A DNA stretch of 64,000 nt from Pseudomonadota bacterium. Lineage in GTDB: Bacteria; Pseudomonadota; Gammaproteobacteria; Pseudomonadales; Azotimanducaceae. The notes below the pieces were generated by a model. The model made no database searches, was not told the origin of the DNA, and was given only the letters and a program-made list of their open reading frames with translations. The stretch's first letter is position 1. The number at the start of each line of letters is the position of its first letter. Positions 1 through 8,783 of the stretch are shown here, piece by piece. Made by a program: the position numbers and the translations under genes. The stretch is from positions 1 to 64,000 of the forward strand of contig JAQBUI010000008.1 of NCBI GenBank assembly GCA_027624035.1. The letters are read 5' to 3'.

Positions 1-597
1 GAACTGCTGGCAGCAGCCGGCTGGCGGCTTCACAATGGCGAACTGATTGATCGGGATGGAACACCCTTTGAGATTGAATTTCTCATGCCGGGGCCCGATC
101 AGCAGCGGATGATCCTGCCCTATATCGGCTCACTCGCCAGGCTCGGCATTCGTGGCAGCATGAGACTGGTGGAAAGTGCCCAGTGGATTAACCTCATGCA
201 GTCGTTCGAGTATGACGCCTTTGTTCAGGGACACGGCACTTCGCAGCCGCCAGTTATGATGCTGCCTTTTTTCTTCCACTCAAGCGCCGCAGACAAGCCA
301 CTGACTTTCAACAAGGCTGGCATCGTCGACCCGGTGATCGATACCCTCATCGAGCAAGCACAGTCAGCGACCCGGTTGTCAGACATCGTCACTGCCTGCC
401 GTTCGCTGGACCGCGTATTGCTGTGGAACTTCTACCACGTACCACTTGCCACCGTGGCGCCGCCACGTCTGGTGTACTGGGACAAGTTTGGCCGACCGGA
501 GAGGGAGACCGGGGCCCGGCACATGCAGTCGGTCGATTTCATTGACATGTGGTGGTATGACCCGGCCCGGGCAGCCCGAATCAAGGTGGTGGACTGA
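1..597 (+). CDS. ABC transporter substrate-binding protein, YejA/family 5, C-terminal part (5' end outside window)
   Basis: The reading frame is open from the first base of the window (it begins [20 protein letters not shown]) to a TGA at 595-597, so the start lies upstream and only the last 198 residues are present. The segment resembles the C-terminal lobe of oligopeptide-binding proteins of the YejA/SBP_bac_5 class: 'LLAAAGW' followed by a predicted-product tail with '[24 protein letters not shown]' style residues near the end (the stretch around positions 430-510). It would bind a peptide or peptide-like ligand in the periplasm and deliver it to the two permeases that follow at once. The 25-bp gap to the permease start supports one operon. 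Substrate cannot be read from the sequence. Confidence 0.85.
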   Translation, partial: ELLAAAGWRLHNGELIDRDGTPFEIEFLMPGPDQQRMILPYIGSLARLGIRGSMRLVESAQWINLMQSFEYDAFVQGHGTSQPPVMMLPFFFHSSAADKPLTFNKAGIVDPVIDTLIEQAQSATRLSDIVTACRSLDRVLLWNFYHVPLATVAPPRLVYWDKFGRPERETGARHMQSVDFIDMWWYDPARAARIKVVD

Positions 598-622
598 TGC
601 CAGATTGGCCGCAGGTGACACG

Positions 623-1705
623 GTGAATCGCTACATTGCGCGACGGCTGCTGCTGATCTTGCCCACACTGGTCGGCATCATTACGCTCAACTTCTTTATC
701 GTGCAACTTGCACCCGGAGGCCCGGTCGACCAGACGATCGCCCGCCCCACCTCCCAGGATGTGTCCACGAGCACCCGCATCGGCGCCGCGTCAACGGCGG
801 CGGCGGAAGTGAATGTGCAGTCTCAGTATGCCGGCGCACGGGGGCTGGACCCGGAGCTGATCGCAGCCATCGAAAAGCAATTCGGGTTTGATCGCCCACT
901 CCACGAACGCTACCTGAAGATGCTGGTGGACTACTTCAGCCTCGATTTTGGCAACAGCTATTACCAGGGCAGACCGGTCATCGAGTTGATTCTTGAGCGA
1001 TTGCCAGTGTCCGTTTCCCTCGGGCTCTGGTCGATGCTGCTGATCTACTTCATCTCCATTCCCCTTGGCATTGCCAAGGCGCTTCGGGATGGCACCCGGT
1101 TTGATGCGTGGACCAGCGGGCTGATTTTTATTGGCTATTCCATCCCGAGTTTCCTGTTCGCCATCATGCTGCTGATGGTGTTCGCCGGTGGCGCCTATCT
1201 GGACTGGTTCCCGCTGAAGGGCCTGACGTCACGCAACTTTGACGAACTGTCCTGGTTTGGCAAGGCGGTGGATTATTTATGGCACCTGGCGCTGCCGGTC
1301 ACCGCCATTACCGTGAGCGGGTTTGCGACACTGACCATGCTGACCAAGAATTCGTTTTTGGATGAGGTGTCCAAGCAATACGTCATGACCGCGGCCGCCA
1401 AGGGGCTGAGCGACGGGCGGGTTCTATACGGGCACGTGTTTCGCAATGCCATGCTGATCGTCATCGCGGGGTTCCCGGCAGCACTGATCGGCATCCTGTT
1501 CACCAGCACGCTGCTGATCGAAGTCATCTTTTCACTGCAGGGGCTGGGACTACTGGGATTCGAAGCGACACTGACCCGCGATTATCCAATCATTTTCGGG
1601 ACGGTGTTCTGCTTTACGTTCCTGAGCCTGCTGCTGACACTGATCGGTGACATCACCTATACCCTGGTGGACCCCCGCATTGATTTCGAGTCGAGGGACC
1701 GTTGA
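623..1705 (+). CDS. yejB: ABC transporter permease, YejB-like
   Basis: This is a 360-residue inner-membrane permease of the DppB/OppB type. The chosen GTG at 623 gives the usual start '[19 protein letters not shown]', a cytoplasmic stub then the first membrane helix; the longer open frame from 446 overlaps the preceding gene and adds non-homologous residues. A long periplasmic insert (about residues 35-110) followed by several hydrophobic helices is typical of YejB. The EAA-loop region near residues 255-290 contains '[20 protein letters not shown]'. It pairs with the next gene as a heterodimer importing peptides or related compounds. The stop overlaps the next start by one base, implying translational coupling. 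Confidence 0.9.
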   Translation: MNRYIARRLLLILPTLVGIITLNFFIVQLAPGGPVDQTIARPTSQDVSTSTRIGAASTAAAEVNVQSQYAGARGLDPELIAAIEKQFGFDRPLHERYLKMLVDYFSLDFGNSYYQGRPVIELILERLPVSVSLGLWSMLLIYFISIPLGIAKALRDGTRFDAWTSGLIFIGYSIPSFLFAIMLLMVFAGGAYLDWFPLKGLTSRNFDELSWFGKAVDYLWHLALPVTAITVSGFATLTMLTKNSFLDEVSKQYVMTAAAKGLSDGRVLYGHVFRNAMLIVIAGFPAALIGILFTSTLLIEVIFSLQGLGLLGFEATLTRDYPIIFGTVFCFTFLSLLLTLIGDITYTLVDPRIDFESRDR

Positions 1706-2745
1706 TGGCCGCTGTGCTGAAGCTCTCGCCCCTGAACCTACGGCGCCTGGCGAACTTCAAAGCCAACCGGCGCGGATTCCTGAGCCTCAAGATCATCGGC
1801 GTCCTGTTTATCCTTAGCCTGTGCGCCGAGTTCATCGCCAATGATTCACCGCTGCTGCTTCGCTACGATGGTGCCTTTTACTTCCCCGTCTTCGTCACCT
1901 ACCCGGAATCCACCTTTGGCAGCGAATTTGGTACCGAGGCCGAGTACCTGGAACCGGAAGTCCAGGCACTCATCGAAGCCGGTGGCGGCTGGGCCCTGTG
2001 GCCGCCGATTCCGTTTAGCTATGACACCATCGATCTTGCAACCGAAGGCACCGTACCCGAGGCCCCATCGGCCAGGCACTGGCTGGGAACCGATGACATC
2101 GGCCGCGATGTACTGGCGCGCCTGATCTACGGTTTTCGACTTTCCATGTTGTTTGGCCTGGCGCTCACCTTGTTCAGCTCACTGGTTGGCATCGCCGTCG
2201 GTGCGACCCAGGGCTATTTTGGTGGCCTGGTCGACCTGATTGGCCAGCGGCTGGTGGAGGTCTGGAGTGGTCTGCCGGTGTTATTCCTGCTGATCATCGT
2301 CTCAAGCCTGGTGCAACCAAGCCCGCTGGTGCTGCTGCCGCTGCTGATTGCCTTTGGCTGGACGGCGCTGGTGCCGGTTGTCAGGGCGGAGTTTCTACGG
2401 ACCCGAAACTTCGATCATGTCCGTGCCGCCAGAGCCCTCGGCCAGACAGACCTTGTGATCATGGCCCGACATGTCCTGCCCAATGCCATGGTCGCTACTT
2501 TGACGTTTCTGCCGTTTGTGCTGAACGGTTCCATCATCACGCTGACCACGCTGGACTTCCTGGGCTTTGGGCTGCCCCTGGGGTCGCCCTCACTGGGTGA
2601 ATTGCTGGCCCAGGGCAAAGCCAATATTCAGGCTCCATGGCTTGGCCTGTCCGCGTTCTTTACCCTCGCCATCATGCTGACCCTGCTGATTTTCGTGGGT
2701 GAAGGCATACGGGATGCGCTGGACCCCCGACGCTCGGCAACCTGA
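1705..2745 (+). CDS. yejE: ABC transporter permease, YejE-like
   Basis: This 346-residue permease is of the DppC/OppC class. ATG at 1705 shares one base with the yejB stop; a TTG three bases earlier is in frame but less likely. The N-terminal 'NRRGFLSLKIIGVLFILSLC' is the first helix. A large periplasmic insert (about residues 50-125) containing 'ARHWLGTDDIGRDVLARLIYG' type residues precedes the transport core, and the EAA loop is visible around 'RARALGQTDLVIMARHVLPNA' (residues 235-260). No ATP-binding protein follows: the next gene is convergent, so the ATPase of this importer must lie upstream of the window or elsewhere. Confidence 0.9.
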   Translation: MAAVLKLSPLNLRRLANFKANRRGFLSLKIIGVLFILSLCAEFIANDSPLLLRYDGAFYFPVFVTYPESTFGSEFGTEAEYLEPEVQALIEAGGGWALWPPIPFSYDTIDLATEGTVPEAPSARHWLGTDDIGRDVLARLIYGFRLSMLFGLALTLFSSLVGIAVGATQGYFGGLVDLIGQRLVEVWSGLPVLFLLIIVSSLVQPSPLVLLPLLIAFGWTALVPVVRAEFLRTRNFDHVRAARALGQTDLVIMARHVLPNAMVATLTFLPFVLNGSIITLTTLDFLGFGLPLGSPSLGELLAQGKANIQAPWLGLSAFFTLAIMLTLLIFVGEGIRDALDPRRSAT

Positions 2746-2766
2746 CCCCGCGACGGGAACACCGAT

Positions 2767-4173
2767 CTACACGTCGTCAAATAACGGATCAGTACACTGT
2801 TTTGGAAACTGTGCCCTGGTGTACTTTAGCGCTGCTGGCTGCTCCGGATACTGGCCCTTGTCGTCCGTCTCGATAACCCACGCTTCCACCAGCGCCCGCA
2901 TCCGGGCCAGGATCTCCTGATGGTCAGGGTCATCGGCCAGATTCACCAGTTCGTGCGGGTCCTGATCAAGGTCGTACAGCTCCTCCGCTGGCCTCGGCCC
3001 ATAGGGCAGCGCCTGGGCCGGCGTCAGTTCACCACGGTGGTACATCTGTTCGATTTCAACGAAAGCAGGCCACACTGACCGGTAGTTATGCTGGGCCAGG
3101 GGCCGGTCGGTCATGTAGTTCTTAAGATAGCGATAACGAGCCCCGATCACGGTACGGGTCCTGTCCACCACCCATTCGCAGCGATCTCTGGCCGCAAAGA
3201 CATGCTCCCTTTTGAAACCTTCGGCAAAAAGATCAGCCGAATCCAGGCCGGCGGGGATCGGTATGCCGCAGAGTGCAAGCGTGGTGGCAGCCACATCAAG
3301 CAGGGCAGTCTGTTCGGGACGCCTGACGCCCGGGGGAATTCTGGAATGTAGTGCCGGCATGTCCGGCGCCGCCACGATCAGCGGAATGTGCAGGCCCTCC
3401 TCATAGCAGTGCTGTTTGGCACGAGGAAAATACGCCCCGTGATCGCTGATCAGGAAGATGACCGTATTACCCCAGTGACCGCATTCCTTCAGACTCTCGA
3501 TCATGTTGCCGACTTCAATGTCGCTGATCTGCATGGTGGTGAGTTGGGCGGCGATGAGCTTTCTCATCTCCAGCGTGTCGGGATACTGGGGCGGCACCGT
3601 CACATCCGCCGGATCGACGGTTTGCGGATTTTCAACCCCGAGCCGCTTCAGCATCGCAGCTGCGGCTTCCAGGGAGTAGCCGTTCTTGCCGCCGTTGGTC
3701 TGCATCTGGGCAAAAAAAGGCTGACCTTCAGGACATTCCCGCCAGTGACCGCCACCGGCCTTCACGCCCTTGCTCGCGCCCGGGTCTGTCTGATCATTAC
3801 CGGTTGAGTACAATTTGCTCCGATCGTAATCGAAGTTGTAGTCGTCCTTGCCCCGATTGAAGGTGAAGTATCCAGCTTCCCTACACAGTTCCGGGATGGT
3901 CTTCATCCCCTCCGGCAGGTAGATCTCCTCGCCCGGGAATCGACTGGACCGCTGCACATGGGTCCCTGCACGAATGGCGTAGGCTCCTGTGATCACCGCG
4001 GAGCGGGACGGGCTGCACACCGGTGCCGGTGAATAGGCCCGTTCAAACAGCACACCCGCGGCGGCCAGGCGGTCGATGTTGGGTGTCTCAACCAGCGACT
4101 CACCGTAACAGCCATAGCGAGGGTCCTGATCCTCAATGTAGATCCAGAGAATATTGGGACGATTATCCGCCAT
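2767..4173 (-). CDS. sulfatase (arylsulfatase / heparan N-sulfatase-like)
   Basis: A 468-residue alkaline-phosphatase-fold sulfatase that hydrolyses sulfate esters or sulfamates. The N-terminus 'NILWIYIEDQDPRYGCYG' carries the first metal-binding acids. The active-site signature is 'APVCSPSRSAVITGAY' near residue 53, whose Cys would be oxidised to formylglycine. A second metal site 'FLISDHGAYFPRAK' lies near residue 250. Overall texture resembles N-sulfoglucosamine sulfohydrolase-like bacterial sulfatases. No signal peptide is evident, so it is probably cytoplasmic. It is the last gene of a three-gene minus-strand run, 30 bp after the amidohydrolase. No formylglycine-generating enzyme is in the window. 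The substrate is unknown. Confidence 0.88.
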   Translation of the reverse strand: MADNRPNILWIYIEDQDPRYGCYGESLVETPNIDRLAAAGVLFERAYSPAPVCSPSRSAVITGAYAIRAGTHVQRSSRFPGEEIYLPEGMKTIPELCREAGYFTFNRGKDDYNFDYDRSKLYSTGNDQTDPGASKGVKAGGGHWRECPEGQPFFAQMQTNGGKNGYSLEAAAAMLKRLGVENPQTVDPADVTVPPQYPDTLEMRKLIAAQLTTMQISDIEVGNMIESLKECGHWGNTVIFLISDHGAYFPRAKQHCYEEGLHIPLIVAAPDMPALHSRIPPGVRRPEQTALLDVAATTLALCGIPIPAGLDSADLFAEGFKREHVFAARDRCEWVVDRTRTVIGARYRYLKNYMTDRPLAQHNYRSVWPAFVEIEQMYHRGELTPAQALPYGPRPAEELYDLDQDPHELVNLADDPDHQEILARMRALVEAWVIETDDKGQYPEQPAALKYTRAQFPKQCTDPLFDDV

Positions 4174-4203
4174 GGCTGTGGCCTCCGATTGGTTCGTCAG
4201 GGG

Positions 4204-5865
4204 TTACGCATTCGACCGGAGCACCCGCCCGGACCGGTTACCGGTGTGTTCATCATTGCGTACGATCACCTGACCATTGACCATGGTCGCGATGTAGCCG
4301 GCACCCGGCTGGGTAAGGCGACTCTTGCCGAGCGGCAGGTCCTGAACGACCCTGGGCTGACGCTCCTCGACCCGATCCACATCCAGCACATTGATGTCTG
4401 CCCGTTTGCCAACCTCCAGCACGCCCCGGTCACCCAGGGCCAGCACCTTGGCCGGCCGGGCCGTCATGCGATGGATGGCGGTGGCAAGATTCAGCTTCTT
4501 CTCATCCCGGACCCAGTGACTGAGCAGGAACGAAGGCCAGCCCGCATCGATGATCACGGAAACATGGGCACCGGCATCTCCGAGCCCGGGAACCACCCAG
4601 TCCCGATTCATCAGGGCCTCGACCGCGTCGAAATCCATGTTGAAAAAGGGCATGTGGAAGGTCGCCCGCCCGTCGGTCTCGAGCATCAGGCGCAGCCAGG
4701 TTTCAGCCGGATGTTCGCCAAGTTCCCTGGCCATGGCGGCCAGGTTGTCCTCGCGCCCACGAGTATAGATCGGCCGTTCCCCTGCACCCATCCAGCGCAG
4801 CCGCTTGGCGAACCCTTCGCTCTGTGGGTTGGCTTTGGCAGCATCGATCAGTTCGCTGCGGAACGCGTCGTCCCGAATGGCTTCCAGTCGCTTCTCAGGT
4901 GCAATCGCGCGCAGCTTCTCCCACCCGGGAAACAGAATGACCGTCTGGATATTCGAGACGTTGCCACCACATCGCGGCACCGTCGTGCCATAAATCTCAC
5001 AACCCCTGGCGCGGTATTCCTCAATGATATGGTGGGGGTCATCGAATTTGAACGTCTTCGATTCGACCACACTGAACAGAACGCGACCGTTGCCAGCCAT
5101 GGCCTGCCGGCCAATCAGATCGAGGTCTTTCTCGATTGCGTCACGATTGTAGTGAGGCACGTTCTGCATCAGCCCGCCCTCGGCCGCCACGGCTTTGGCG
5201 ACCGCCTCAAGTTCCTCTGCCAGGGCGTAGGTGCCCGGTATCGCGCGCCCGTCGGGAACCCGGTGAGCAGGGAGTCGGTTGGTAGAAAAGCCCACCGCCC
5301 CATCCCTGACTGACTGCCCGGCAATCCTGGCAATCTGGGCAATCTCTTCCTGGTTGGGGTTCTCATCCATACTGCGATCACCCATCACGTTGTACCGGAT
5401 CGCCGCGTGCCCGACCAGACCGGCCACATTCAGTGCAGGCTGCATACGCTCCACCGAGTTCAGGTATTCACCGTAGGACTGCCAGTCCCATGGCAGCCCG
5501 GTCAGAATGGCCTCTCGTGGGATGTCCTCGACGGTTTCCATCATTTCGGCCAGAAACCTCTGGTCCGACGTCTTGCAGGGCGCGAACGAGACGGCGCAGT
5601 TGCCCATCAGTACGGTCGAAACACCATGATTGGAACACGGCGAGAGCAGCGGGTCCCACCCGACCTGGGCATCCACGTGGGTGTGCAGATCAATAAAACC
5701 GGGTGTCACCGCCGCACCATCGGCGTTGATTTCCTGCTTGCCTCGCTCGGTTACTTTACCGATGGCGACAATGGTATCCCCATCAACGGCGAGGTCTGCG
5801 TGATACGGCTCGCCCCCGTAGCCATCAACGATCAAGCCATTTCGAATAATCAAATCGTGAGACAT
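4204..5865 (-). CDS. N-acyl-D-amino-acid deacylase / D-aminoacylase family amidohydrolase
   Basis: This 553-residue metal-dependent amidohydrolase is of the D-aminoacylase family (COG3653). The start 'MSHDLIIRNGLIVDGYGG' is the small beta domain. The metal site 'FIDLHTHVDAQVGWDP' (HxH) is near residues 58-72, and the typical Cys is in 'GNCAVSFAPC' near residue 91. 'GLGDAGAHVSVIIDAGWPS' near residue 435 gives the catalytic Asp, and the C-terminal 'RADINVLDVDRVEERQP' closes the beta domain. Family members hydrolyse N-acyl-D-amino acids, though many annotated members act on other amides. It sits between two sulfatase genes and is a paralogue of the protein at 52982-54676. Confidence 0.88.
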   Translation of the reverse strand: MSHDLIIRNGLIVDGYGGEPYHADLAVDGDTIVAIGKVTERGKQEINADGAAVTPGFIDLHTHVDAQVGWDPLLSPCSNHGVSTVLMGNCAVSFAPCKTSDQRFLAEMMETVEDIPREAILTGLPWDWQSYGEYLNSVERMQPALNVAGLVGHAAIRYNVMGDRSMDENPNQEEIAQIARIAGQSVRDGAVGFSTNRLPAHRVPDGRAIPGTYALAEELEAVAKAVAAEGGLMQNVPHYNRDAIEKDLDLIGRQAMAGNGRVLFSVVESKTFKFDDPHHIIEEYRARGCEIYGTTVPRCGGNVSNIQTVILFPGWEKLRAIAPEKRLEAIRDDAFRSELIDAAKANPQSEGFAKRLRWMGAGERPIYTRGREDNLAAMARELGEHPAETWLRLMLETDGRATFHMPFFNMDFDAVEALMNRDWVVPGLGDAGAHVSVIIDAGWPSFLLSHWVRDEKKLNLATAIHRMTARPAKVLALGDRGVLEVGKRADINVLDVDRVEERQPRVVQDLPLGKSRLTQPGAGYIATMVNGQVIVRNDEHTGNRSGRVLRSNA

Positions 5866-5951
5866 GTCAGCTCCTGCTGGTTAGTTTTGAACAAGCCTGT
5901 GTCGTAAATCATATCACGTCCAGAGACGAAGGCCGCAGCCCGACATTGGGT

Positions 5952-7379
5952 CTAGCCTCCCACCGCATCGAATACCGGGGTCAGCGACCCCAGCAGGGAC
6001 GCCTGAACCTCCCGCAATCCGGGATCGTTGACGAGGTTGCGCAATTCCTGCGGGTCCTGGTTCAGATCATAAAGGTCCATGGCGCTTCGGTCCGCCGTGT
6101 TGGCAGAGAGCTTGTAGCGTGCATTACGCACCATAACATAGGCGTTGGGAGGCACACCCAGCATGCTCAGCACATGGTCCTGATGGGTATGTGCGCCTGG
6201 GGCATCCTTGCCGGCGTTCAGCAATGGCAGCAGCGAATGACCATCGGTTTCAAGCGGTGCGGCACCGGCCACATCGATCAGTGACGACACAATATCCAGA
6301 TGGCAGACGAGGCCATCACTCTGCCATTGCGCTACGCCGCCCGGTGGCCGAAAGATGCAGGGCACGTTCACAGAACCCTCATAGAACACCTTTTTCGCCA
6401 TCAGCCCGTGATCGCCAAGCATTTCCCCATGATCCGATGAAAACACAATCCACGTATTGTCCAGCTCACCGCTTGCCTCAAGCGCTGCGATCACCCTGCC
6501 CACACAGTCGTCTATCAGGGTGACCTTGCTGTAGTAGTAGGACTTCATCACCTTGTTTTCCGCCTCGCTCATGTGGTCGAGTTTCATAGGCGCATATTTG
6601 AGCAATTGCGCCACATGAGGAGACACCGGCCCGCTGGGTCTGGCGGTGATGGAGAGCGGAATCCCGTCAGCGTTATACAGGCGGCGGTACTCAGCCGTTG
6701 AGTCCCAGGGGTCATGGGGCCCGCCGAAATTGACCTGCAGGTAGAACGGCTGATCACCGTTGTGATCTTCGATCCAGGATTCGGCCAGCCCGGCAATGTA
6801 CATGTCCAGATGATCCTCAGTAGGCAGGTTGCTCGGTGGCAGTTCCCAGGGCATCGCCACCTGCAGGTGTTTTCCGGTGATATGGGTATCCAGGTACCCA
6901 AGGTGATTTTCGAGCAGTCCTTTGCTTTCCAGATGGTCCAGATAGCCCGACCCGGTGCTGGCACTCTCGACCGGGCCCGTGGTTTCCCGTGCATCCATAA
7001 AGCCCCAGTCAGACATCTCGTCCAGATGATCTCGGGTATGGCCCTTGCCGTGAACCCAGAGGTGGGTCTTGCCGACCACACCGGTACGATAGCCCGCGTC
7101 ACGGATATTGCGGACATGACTCGGGCCGTGACGGATCTCCGGATTGGCGAAGGTCCACACGCCATGCTGATAGACCTGCTGGCCCGTCATCATGCTCGCC
7201 CGGGTCGTCATGCACACCGGCGAACTCGTGCAGCAGTGCGGGAATACCACACCCTCAGCCGCCAGGCGGTCTATATTAGGCGTGATGGCTACCGGGTCCC
7301 CCGCATAGCCCATGGTGTCCGAGCGTTGCTGATCAGTAAAGATGAACACAATATTGGGCTTTTGACTGGCTTGCTGCAT
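5952..7379 (-). CDS. sulfatase with atypical CxTxR active-site motif
   Basis: A 475-residue sulfatase of the choline-sulfatase/arylsulfatase A class. Visible motifs are 'KPNIVFIFTDQQRSDTMGY' (first metal ligands, residues 8-26), the active-site stretch 'SSPVCMTTRASMMTGQ' near residue 53, 'VVGKTHLW' near residue 100 and 'VFSSDHGEMLGDHGLMAKK' near residue 315. The Cys of the formylglycine motif is present, but the position usually held by Pro (or Ala) is Thr: CMTTR rather than CxPSR. Maturation may therefore be less efficient or use a different enzyme. It is the first gene of the three-gene operon with the deacylase (86 bp downstream) and the second sulfatase. Together they suggest breakdown of a sulfated, N-acylated compound. 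Confidence 0.87.
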   Translation of the reverse strand: MQQASQKPNIVFIFTDQQRSDTMGYAGDPVAITPNIDRLAAEGVVFPHCCTSSPVCMTTRASMMTGQQVYQHGVWTFANPEIRHGPSHVRNIRDAGYRTGVVGKTHLWVHGKGHTRDHLDEMSDWGFMDARETTGPVESASTGSGYLDHLESKGLLENHLGYLDTHITGKHLQVAMPWELPPSNLPTEDHLDMYIAGLAESWIEDHNGDQPFYLQVNFGGPHDPWDSTAEYRRLYNADGIPLSITARPSGPVSPHVAQLLKYAPMKLDHMSEAENKVMKSYYYSKVTLIDDCVGRVIAALEASGELDNTWIVFSSDHGEMLGDHGLMAKKVFYEGSVNVPCIFRPPGGVAQWQSDGLVCHLDIVSSLIDVAGAAPLETDGHSLLPLLNAGKDAPGAHTHQDHVLSMLGVPPNAYVMVRNARYKLSANTADRSAMDLYDLNQDPQELRNLVNDPGLREVQASLLGSLTPVFDAVGG

Positions 7380-7830
7380 TCGTTCCCTTCTTTTAAGCGT
7401 ATGTCACGACAGCCGGACGACGCCATCCCGCGGAGCATTGACTCACTGCCTCGGACACATTGTCACACCGTGCCGGTTCCATATGGGCTCTCGTGGCGGA
7501 CCGTTGCGATGTCCACGCCCCGGGGCCCCACGGTATCGAAACCGAGATGGAACTTTGCGTGGCGGACGATCGAAGGTCAACCAGGGTAACGTTGCAACAT
7601 CACCCAGAATGACGACTGCCACCTGGGGAACCTCTGATGAAGGAGTTTTCGGCGATGGCCCGTAAGCGGCCGTCACAGCAGGGACGGGAACAGACCAGAA
7701 CCCCTCGGGGTGTAGCGCTCATTGTGCTCGCCATCGATCACAGCCAACTACGGCTCCGGCTCGAGAGGCCCTGAATTGACATCGGCGGCATACCCTCAAG
7801 ACCTGCTGGTGTCTTCGAACGGTGAAACCC
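7380..7830. other. intergenic stretch without a recognisable gene
   Basis: About 450 bp between the sulfatase start and the depolymerase remnant. Short open frames exist on both strands, but none has a recognisable motif or a good ribosome-binding site. The promoter of the sulfatase operon should lie at its left end, but no clear -35/-10 pair was picked out. It adjoins a decayed region and may itself be gene debris. Confidence 0.5.
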
Positions 7831-8090
7831 CTAGCGGGACTTACTGGAGAGAAACTGCCAAATTTCATCCATCGCGTTGACGTCCTGGTTGGTGGCCCCC
7901 AGGAGCAGCTCGGGCGCACCCATCCATGTCTGGGGCAATGAGTGTCCGCCGCCATGGACTTCATAGATCACGAGGTCGTTGCCATTCGGGCCCAACCACG
8001 TTTTGCGGATGACTGTGGATGAATCTGTGCCGCGCCTTCAGGCTATCAGGGATGAAATAGGCCGGGGTTCCATGCTGACCATTGAGTTTC
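7831..8090 (-). pseudogene. C-terminal remnant of a PHB depolymerase (LpqC)-like esterase
   Basis: The minus-strand frame ending in TAG at 7831-7833 reads TVIRKTW, then GNDLVIYEVHGGGHSLPQTW, then NAMDEIWQFLSS. This is the C-terminal pattern of alpha/beta-hydrolase polyhydroxybutyrate depolymerases, where the His of 'EGGGHTWP' belongs to the catalytic triad. The frame is closed by a TGA at 8038-8040. In another frame just upstream (about 8047-8092) 'WKLNGQHGTPAYFIPDS' resembles the preceding 'FW..NGC..PP...LPD' segment. So the fragment is frameshifted as well as truncated: the nucleophile and oxyanion regions are absent. It is head-to-head with a truncated GST-like fragment on the other strand. 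Confidence 0.6.
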
Positions 8091-8449
8091 CAGACGGGAG
8101 CCTGATAAGAGATGGCGTTGCCATTGTTGACTTTTTCGAAGCGCGCTCCGGGGACCCGGCGAAGCCACCAGGCCCCTGCCAGCATATTGTCAGCCTGCTG
8201 ATTAACGTATTGGGTGCCGAGGGCTTACTGAGGCCCGCGATGCATTACCGTTGGGACTTCAATGAGGAAGACGATGAAGTGCCGGAAACCATTATCGAAC
8301 TTCTCAGGCACTTCGCCATCGATTTTGTGCCGGAGACCACTGCCTCTCGGTTGGGCATCAATACCTGGCTGAAAGAAAGTCATGTGCTCGACCTCAGACT
8401 CAATCGCAAAATTGGACGAGCCAATAACCTTGAAGTGTGGTTGGACTAG
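7979..8449 (+). pseudogene. glutathione S-transferase-like fragment, N-terminus missing
   Basis: The open frame of 156 codons contains 'FPDGSLIRDGVAIVDFFEAR' and then 'VSLLINVLGAEGLLRPAMHY' followed by RWDF (roughly 8085-8275). This matches a bacterial GST-like family in which this segment follows a thioredoxin-fold N-terminal domain. Here that domain is absent: upstream of about 8085 the DNA is instead the opposite-strand depolymerase remnant. The C-terminal half diverges after 'RWDFNEE' and ends early at 8449, far shorter than the usual protein. It is best read as a 5'-truncated remnant. Expression from the ATG at 7979 is possible but unlikely to give an active enzyme. Confidence 0.5.
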
Positions 8450-8494
8450 CCGAGGCAGGTGGTACCTTAAGGCCGTGTCCACAAACTCCTCGGT

Positions 8495-8779
8495 GTGCCT
8501 TTCCATGCCCCTTATCTGAGGCGTTTGATAAAGCCCGGTATATCCAATCTTCAGGACGCCGCGGTCCCCCTGCCCACCCTGTCCCTTTACCAGATGGATG
8601 ACGACGGCAGGTTGTTCGCCGTCAAACCGGAACCAGAGCTTCCCGACGTCGAGTTCATTCAGTCTGGCCTGACCCTCACCCAGGGCAATGAGGGCCAGTT
8701 CTGGTATCTTTCCCATGAGACCAGTTATCTCTATCTGCCCGGCGGTGCCCCGGCGAGTGCGAGCCCCACGGAGGGCTGA
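8495..8779 (+). CDS. hypothetical protein (possibly a gene remnant)
   Basis: A 94-codon frame from a GTG at 8495; an internal ATG near 8594 begins 'MDDDGRLFAVKPEPELPDVE'. Third-position GC is high over the second half, as in real genes here, and the stop (8777-8779) lies 4 bp before the AlkB start. I recognise no domain. The opposite strand is also open over this interval, so the coding strand is not certain. It could be the 3' end of a gene whose beginning was lost in the rearrangement that left the truncated fragments just upstream. Confidence 0.35.
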   Translation: MPFHAPYLRRLIKPGISNLQDAAVPLPTLSLYQMDDDGRLFAVKPEPELPDVEFIQSGLTLTQGNEGQFWYLSHETSYLYLPGGAPASASPTEG

Positions 8780-8783
8780 CAGA

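Noticed and set aside
4189-5313. 374-codon plus-strand ORF opposite the D-aminoacylase gene
   Set aside because: A shadow frame of a GC-rich gene; the minus-strand protein has full family motifs.
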